Below, one piece after another: positions 16,790 through 20,357 of a stretch of DNA of 20,357 nt. The notes under the pieces are model-generated. The model worked only from the letters and a program-made list of their open reading frames with translations, was not told the origin of the DNA and did no database searches. The position numbers and the translations under genes were made by a program. The DNA is from Zygnema cylindricum (Eukaryota; Streptophyta; Zygnematophyceae; Zygnematales; Zygnemataceae). The stretch spans positions 1 to 20,357 of the forward strand of contig JBBHKE010002565.1 in assembly GCA_037447655.1 (NCBI GenBank), given 5' to 3'. The first letter of the stretch is position 1; each line of letters starts with the position of its first letter.

Positions 16790-17830
16790 CTAAAGGAAGA
16801 GTAGTCCCACTTGGTTGTGGAAAGTAAACTCGCTGCGTATGGCGAAAAATGACATATTCTTATTTTTCCTTTGCCGGTCTGTCTGGCACTTGAAAAGAGT
16901 CAACCAAATCCATCTCATCTTTAATCTCGATACTTCTACAGATAAAATTTTTTTGTTTCTCAAATACCAAAAATCTATAACCCTTTGCATTATCATCATA
17001 CCCCATGAAAATTCCCGATAAGCCCTTAACATCCATTTTCCATCTATTCGTGAAGTATGTGGAATAAAACACTTCCTGCCAAAGATCTTAAAGTGACTAA
17101 TATCAAGTTTCTCTCTTGTCCAAACCTCAAATGGTGAAATGCTAATATATCTAGAAGCAATTCTTTTCTTAATATAAACAGGGCAGTTAAGTGCTTCAGC
17201 CCAGAATTTCAAATCTAGCCCTTTATCACCAAACATGGACCGAGCACTTTCTGTCACTGTCCTATTTAATCTCTGAGAAACACCATTTTGTTCCGGTGTA
17301 TATGGAAGTGTAAGATTGTGATTGATACCTTCCTAAAGGAGAAACTCTTCGAATTCCTTTGATGTATACTCTCTCTCATTGCCGGATCTCACCGCCAAGA
17401 TTGGAACTCCATGAAGCTTCTCCGCCCACGATTTGTAGTGTTTCAAGTGAGTAAACACTTCACTTTTATGTTGCATGAAGTAAACTTTGATATATCTCGA
17501 GTAGTCATCTGTAAATGTAACCATATAGTGGATGCCTCCAGCCGAAGCCACTTGTAAAAGACCGAGAACATCAGAATGTATTAGCTACAAAACTCCATAT
17601 AGTGGATGCCTCCAGCCGAAGCCACTTGTAGAAGACCGAGAACATCAGAATGTATTAGCTACAATTTTTCTCTGATCAGTGGTCTGTTTCTTGTGGAAAT
17701 GGCAATTTGTGGATCTTGCCAAGTGAACAACCATCACATGATTTTATAAGATAGGAACATAGAGAAACTCCCTCAACTTTTCCCGAATTCACCATTTTCC
17801 TAAGGCTATCATATTTCATATGTCCTAATA
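16790..17830 (-). pseudogene. Copia integrase with all later active-site residues lost (copia B)
   Basis: The zinc region reads FWQKILGH (first His replaced by Gln) and CDGCSLGKIHKLPFP near 17740-17697. The core begins LIHSDVLGLLQV near 17587, continues as MVTFTDDYSRYIKVYF, then VRSGNEREYTSKEFEEF where copia integrases have Asp (SDNG): the second catalytic Asp is Gly. PEQNGVSQRLNRT near 17302-17264 has Gln for the catalytic Glu. Downstream AEALNCPVYIKKRI and SPFEVWT, LDISHFKIFGRKCF are the usual copia C-terminal blocks. A 74-bp tandem duplication at 17521-17664 adds a frame-breaking copy of the first core strand. A stop at about 17333 splits the core further. Confidence 0.88.
17521..17664. 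repeat. 74-bp tandem duplication inside copia B integrase
   Basis: The segment starting CCATATAGTGGATGCCTCC occurs at 17521 and again at 17595. About 70 bases are shared with one visible mismatch (GTAAAAG versus GTAGAAG). A 74-bp step is not a multiple of three, so the duplication shifts the integrase frame. The near identity indicates it is young compared with the decay of the element. Confidence 0.95.
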
Positions 17831-17888
17831 TTTTTTGCCAAAACTCATTATCAGAGTGGACACTAAAGTAGAGAACATCATTTTGTTT

Positions 17889-18443
17889 TTATTCGGCCAT
17901 GTCCATCCGGTTCATTTTGCTAGCATCTTTAGTTCCTATTACTGCTACTTTCCCTTTTTTGCTAACAACGTGTCTACCTCCTTTCAGAATGACTTCAAAG
18001 CCTTTCCTCTCCTCTAGTGATGTAGAAAAATGATTTTTCTTAAATTTTGGAACAAAGAAAACATTGTGAAGGGTTCTTTCTACCGACTTCCCCCCCACAT
18101 CTACCATCAAAGATATATCACCCTCAGCTGAGGTTTGAACACTCATGCCAGAAGCATAGTAAATACTATTTGAAGATGTTTACTGCAGATCCGTAAAAGC
18201 CCCTTTGTTCCAACACATGTGGGCAAATGCTTCTATGTCCATGATCCATACTGCATCCTTAGGATCCTCCATGGCTACTGCCATAGCAAATAACTCCGCA
18301 TCCTCTGTCTCATTGAAGCTTAAAGACTCATCTGCATCAGTTGCAGAAACTAAAAAAAAGAGCTTTTCCACAGGTAGGATTCCTATAGAAGCCTTTGTGA
18401 TATTGGCTTTGCTGCCAACTTCGCCTGTATAAACCTGTCTCAT
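17889..18443 (-). pseudogene. Copia protease region (copia B)
   Basis: The frame 18443-18180 ends in VWIMDIEAFAHMC at about 18255-18217. This is the copia protease active site in which Asp is kept but the following Ser-Gly has become Ile-Glu. After a stop at about 18180 the second half reads TLHNVFFVPKFKKNHFSTSL and GFEVILKGG (18090-17986), the typical flap and beta-strand region that precedes the integrase zinc domain. Loss of the D-S/T-G triad predicts an inactive protease. Confidence 0.85.
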
Positions 18444-19244
18444 TAGCCTTTTTCAGCTTAGGACAGTACCTGTTTCCATGTCCCTTCTCAAAACAATAAA
18501 AGCAAATAGTAGAAGATGGCCTATTTTTCCTCTGATTATACTGATTAAAATGATTTTGATTCTGGTTATATTGACTCTTGTTCTAATTAATCTAATTTCT
18601 TTTGTCAAAGTCTGTGGAAAAAGCTTCAACCTTTCTTTCTCCTTCGAGGAGTTTAGTATTTGTCTCTTCCTCCAATATTAGATTATATGCTAAGTGAAAT
18701 GACCAGCTAGATTTATCATGACTTTTTAACAGAACAGATACACCCTTCATGCTATTAGGGAGACCTCTAATAAGCAAAGTTGCCTGTTGAAACTCAGGAA
18801 ATGACCCCCCAACAAAAGAATAAGTATCAATGAGTGCACGAAAATTTTCACAATACTCGACCATAGTACCCCCTGAGTATTTGTATCCCCAAATTTTTCC
18901 AGCCACCAAGAGCTTTTCGTGAACATAGCGCATTTCAGTGATGTCCAAATCTCGCTCGCCTTCTTCATTTTCAGTCGAGACATGACCAAATTTTCTGAAA
19001 TACAAAGAATTAGGCTGTTCCTTGCCATTTAATTCTTTTTCGCCCAAGTTGGATCTGTTTCATCAAAGGAGCAATCCAAGACCCCTAATAAGTGAGCAAT
19101 GTCAAACGACGATTCAACCATCGCCGCCTAGTAAGCATACTTTTGGCCATTGAAGATAGGAATTCTTGACGTAAGGCCCATAACCTATTGTTCTACAACC
19201 ACCGTTGCAAGAGGTGAACCAGCAGTGGTAGTGGAAGTAGACAT
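18440..19244 (-). pseudogene. Copia Gag with intact CCHC zinc knuckle (copia B)
   Basis: The start is probably MSTSTTTAGSP at 19244, because the frame then reads RIPIFNGQKYAY, a TAG where Trp is usual, FDIAHLLGVLDCSFDETDP and, after a stop, KKASEIWTSL. A frameshift near 18940 leads to YVHEKLLVAGKIW, MVEYCENFRALIDTYSFVGG, LLIRGLPNSMKGV and LAYNLILEEET, the UBN2-type gag helices. An Asn/Gln-rich linker precedes a complete zinc knuckle CFYCFEKGHGNRYC at 18504-18463, in the same frame as the second half of gag. The protein packages element RNA. Stops at 19187, 19143 and 19029 and the frameshift disable it. Confidence 0.88.
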
Positions 19245-19890
19245 GAAAAACAACAAAAACTATCAAAGTACCTACTCAACAACCAACTTTGAAGTGACAA
19301 AAAATATGACTCAGATAGTCAATATGCCTCAACTTTGTGCAGAAGGGACAATAGCGCGCCACAGCTCGCCACAATGCACAACGAAAAACACCCAAGATCT
19401 TCCCGTAGCAACAGTAGGAGCACACATCACTGACTGACAAAGTTGCGCTTTATTACTTGGAAGAGAGTACAAGGTTGCGCTTGCCGCGTAGGTCTACTCG
19501 AAGAGTGTCCTATCCACTAAGCCTACCTGACTATTTAAACTAGGTAGCTGCTAGTCAACCTAGTACTGTACAACTGCACACGTGGACCTTCACGGTCAAC
19601 CGAGACAAATCCCCGAAATATCTTATAGAATAATACCGTTCTATCTGAATTTCGCGGCGTTGCTATACTGCTAAGTTGCGTTGCTTTGCTGCGCTGCTAT
19701 GCTGCTACACCACTAAGTAGCTATGCTGCTAAGCTGCTATACTGCTATGTTGCGCTGGTCTAGAATCGCAGCTGCGCTGCGCTGACATCGCAACCATAGC
19801 AGCCTAGTTGCTAACTACTAAGTACCCAACTCTGTAACCTTGTTACAGTGCCTCCCACTAGGGCTTTAGCGTCACGCTGAACCTTCTGTC
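19245..19890. other. Non-coding: copia B leader/LTR candidate and unclassified DNA
   Basis: This is upstream of copia B gag, so 19245 to roughly 19450 is presumably its leader or LTR, but no LTR ends, initiator-Met primer site or target duplication are visible. A minus-strand A-box-like TAGGCTTAGTGGATAGGAC at about 19525-19507 lacks a convincing B-box. No coding signal is visible on either strand. Confidence 0.4.
19665..19800. repeat. CTGCT-rich degenerate short tandem repeat
   Basis: GCTGCTA, TGCTAAG and GTTGCGCTG words recur with period about 10-15 bases over about 130 bp. There is no coding potential. It is likely a slippage-generated low-complexity tract. Confidence 0.7.
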
Positions 19891-20357
19891 TCAGGGAAAC
19901 TGCAACAGCCGACGTACACCGTACGTCTCTTCGCGGTACTCCTCGAATTCCTGTCGCAAGGTGTCGAGTTGGTTTTGAAGCTGCTCACATCGGGTCTCCA
20001 GCAACGCAATATGATGGTCTACCGCTGCCAAACGTCTCCAAATGATTCACTCCCGCACTTGGTCCTCCCCCTCTTCCAGTACAGCCTCGGGACCCTCGGG
20101 TTGCTGCACAATGGCCGCCGGTGGAAGCTCCTCAGGTGGCGGAATTTGGGGCGATTCGGGCTCTGCAAGTTGTTGTGCCTCTTCTGCCCTCTCTTCCGCC
20201 GATTCCCACCTAGCTACCTTCCTTAGCTTGAAGGACGCATGTTTCCTAGCAGCTCAAGCTCGCTGCAGAGCGTACTTTCTGGCCAGCTTGAGTGCCCGTA
20301 CTTCGGGAGTGACCTCTGCCCGAGCAATGATGTCATGGAGGCGAACATCCCACGGGT
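19891..20357 (-). pseudogene. Charged coiled-coil coding fragment, unknown family, runs off the window
   Basis: From the right edge (first codon at 20355) one frame reads 155 codons to a TGA at 19893-19891. It has TGA stops after KLARKYALQRA and after EGEDQVRE. It begins PWDVRLHDIIARAEVTPEVR, then a basic helix, then acidic WESAEERAEEAQQLAEPESP, a Pro/Glu-rich middle and a final LLETRCEQLQNQLDTLRQEF with heptad-like Leu spacing that suggests a coiled coil. Balanced codon usage through the stops argues for a former gene. It may be a retroelement gag; there is no zinc knuckle here. I do not recognise the family. Confidence 0.5.

Larger units (their letters stand above)
16010..19244 (-). mobile_element. 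Ty1/copia element 'copia B', truncated in reverse transcriptase
   Basis: Gag, CCHC knuckle, protease, integrase and the first part of RT occur in copia order (integrase before RT). The sequence differs from copia A. The element is cut at about 16010, before the catalytic YVDD region of RT. RNase H and the 3' LTR are absent. All protease and integrase active sites are damaged. Confidence 0.9.

Noticed and set aside
19460-19560. tRNA-like A-box as a third SINE
   Set aside because: Good A-box but no B-box and no shared body with the other two units.

Overview
The window is non-genic eukaryotic DNA made almost entirely of decayed LTR retrotransposons nested and rearranged against each other. Host identity is inferred from the elements only: Ty1/copia and Ty3/gypsy families together, tRNA-derived SINE-like units and many broken copies suggest a plant or streptophyte-alga genome with a large repeat fraction. 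I cannot name the species, and I see no intact host gene, rRNA, true tRNA, CRISPR or prokaryotic system.

Layout. (1) 1-2033, plus strand: 3' part of gag, aspartic protease, linker and a C5-cytosine DNA methyltransferase (MTase) of a Ty3/gypsy element, cut off at a G-tract. (2) About 2085-2665: two tRNA-derived SINE-like units on the minus strand. (3) 2666-3971: no recognisable gene. (4) 3972-6266, plus strand: a Ty1/copia element ('copia A'), from leader/LTR to the start of integrase. (5) 6268-8004: two 268/267-bp direct repeats flanking about 1.2 kb of unrecognised DNA. (6) 8004-13086, minus strand: a longer copy of the same gypsy family, in element order protease, linker, MTase, reverse transcriptase, RNase H, integrase, PHD finger. 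(7) 13087-14790, minus strand: a second copia A copy, joined abruptly to the gypsy protease. (8) 14791-16003, minus strand: a Pro/Ser-rich coding frame of unknown origin. (9) About 16010-19244, minus strand: a different copia family ('copia B'). (10) 19245-19890: non-coding, with a CTGCT-rich repeat. (11) 19891-20357, minus strand: a charged, probably coiled-coil coding fragment running off the edge.

The most interesting content is the gypsy family. Its polyprotein carries a DNMT3-like cytosine MTase between protease and reverse transcriptase, and a PHD finger at the integrase C-terminus: a DNA-methylation writer plus a possible histone reader in one retroelement. The minus copy keeps nearly one reading frame over about 1,686 codons and is broken mainly by stop codons. 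Its MTase core has no stop over 268 codons and keeps the PC and ENV catalytic motifs. A second, more decayed copy on the other strand carries the MTase in the same place, so the domain is part of the family and not a one-off capture. Both copies also share a UAG codon followed by CAAUUC in the linker between protease and MTase, a candidate readthrough site.
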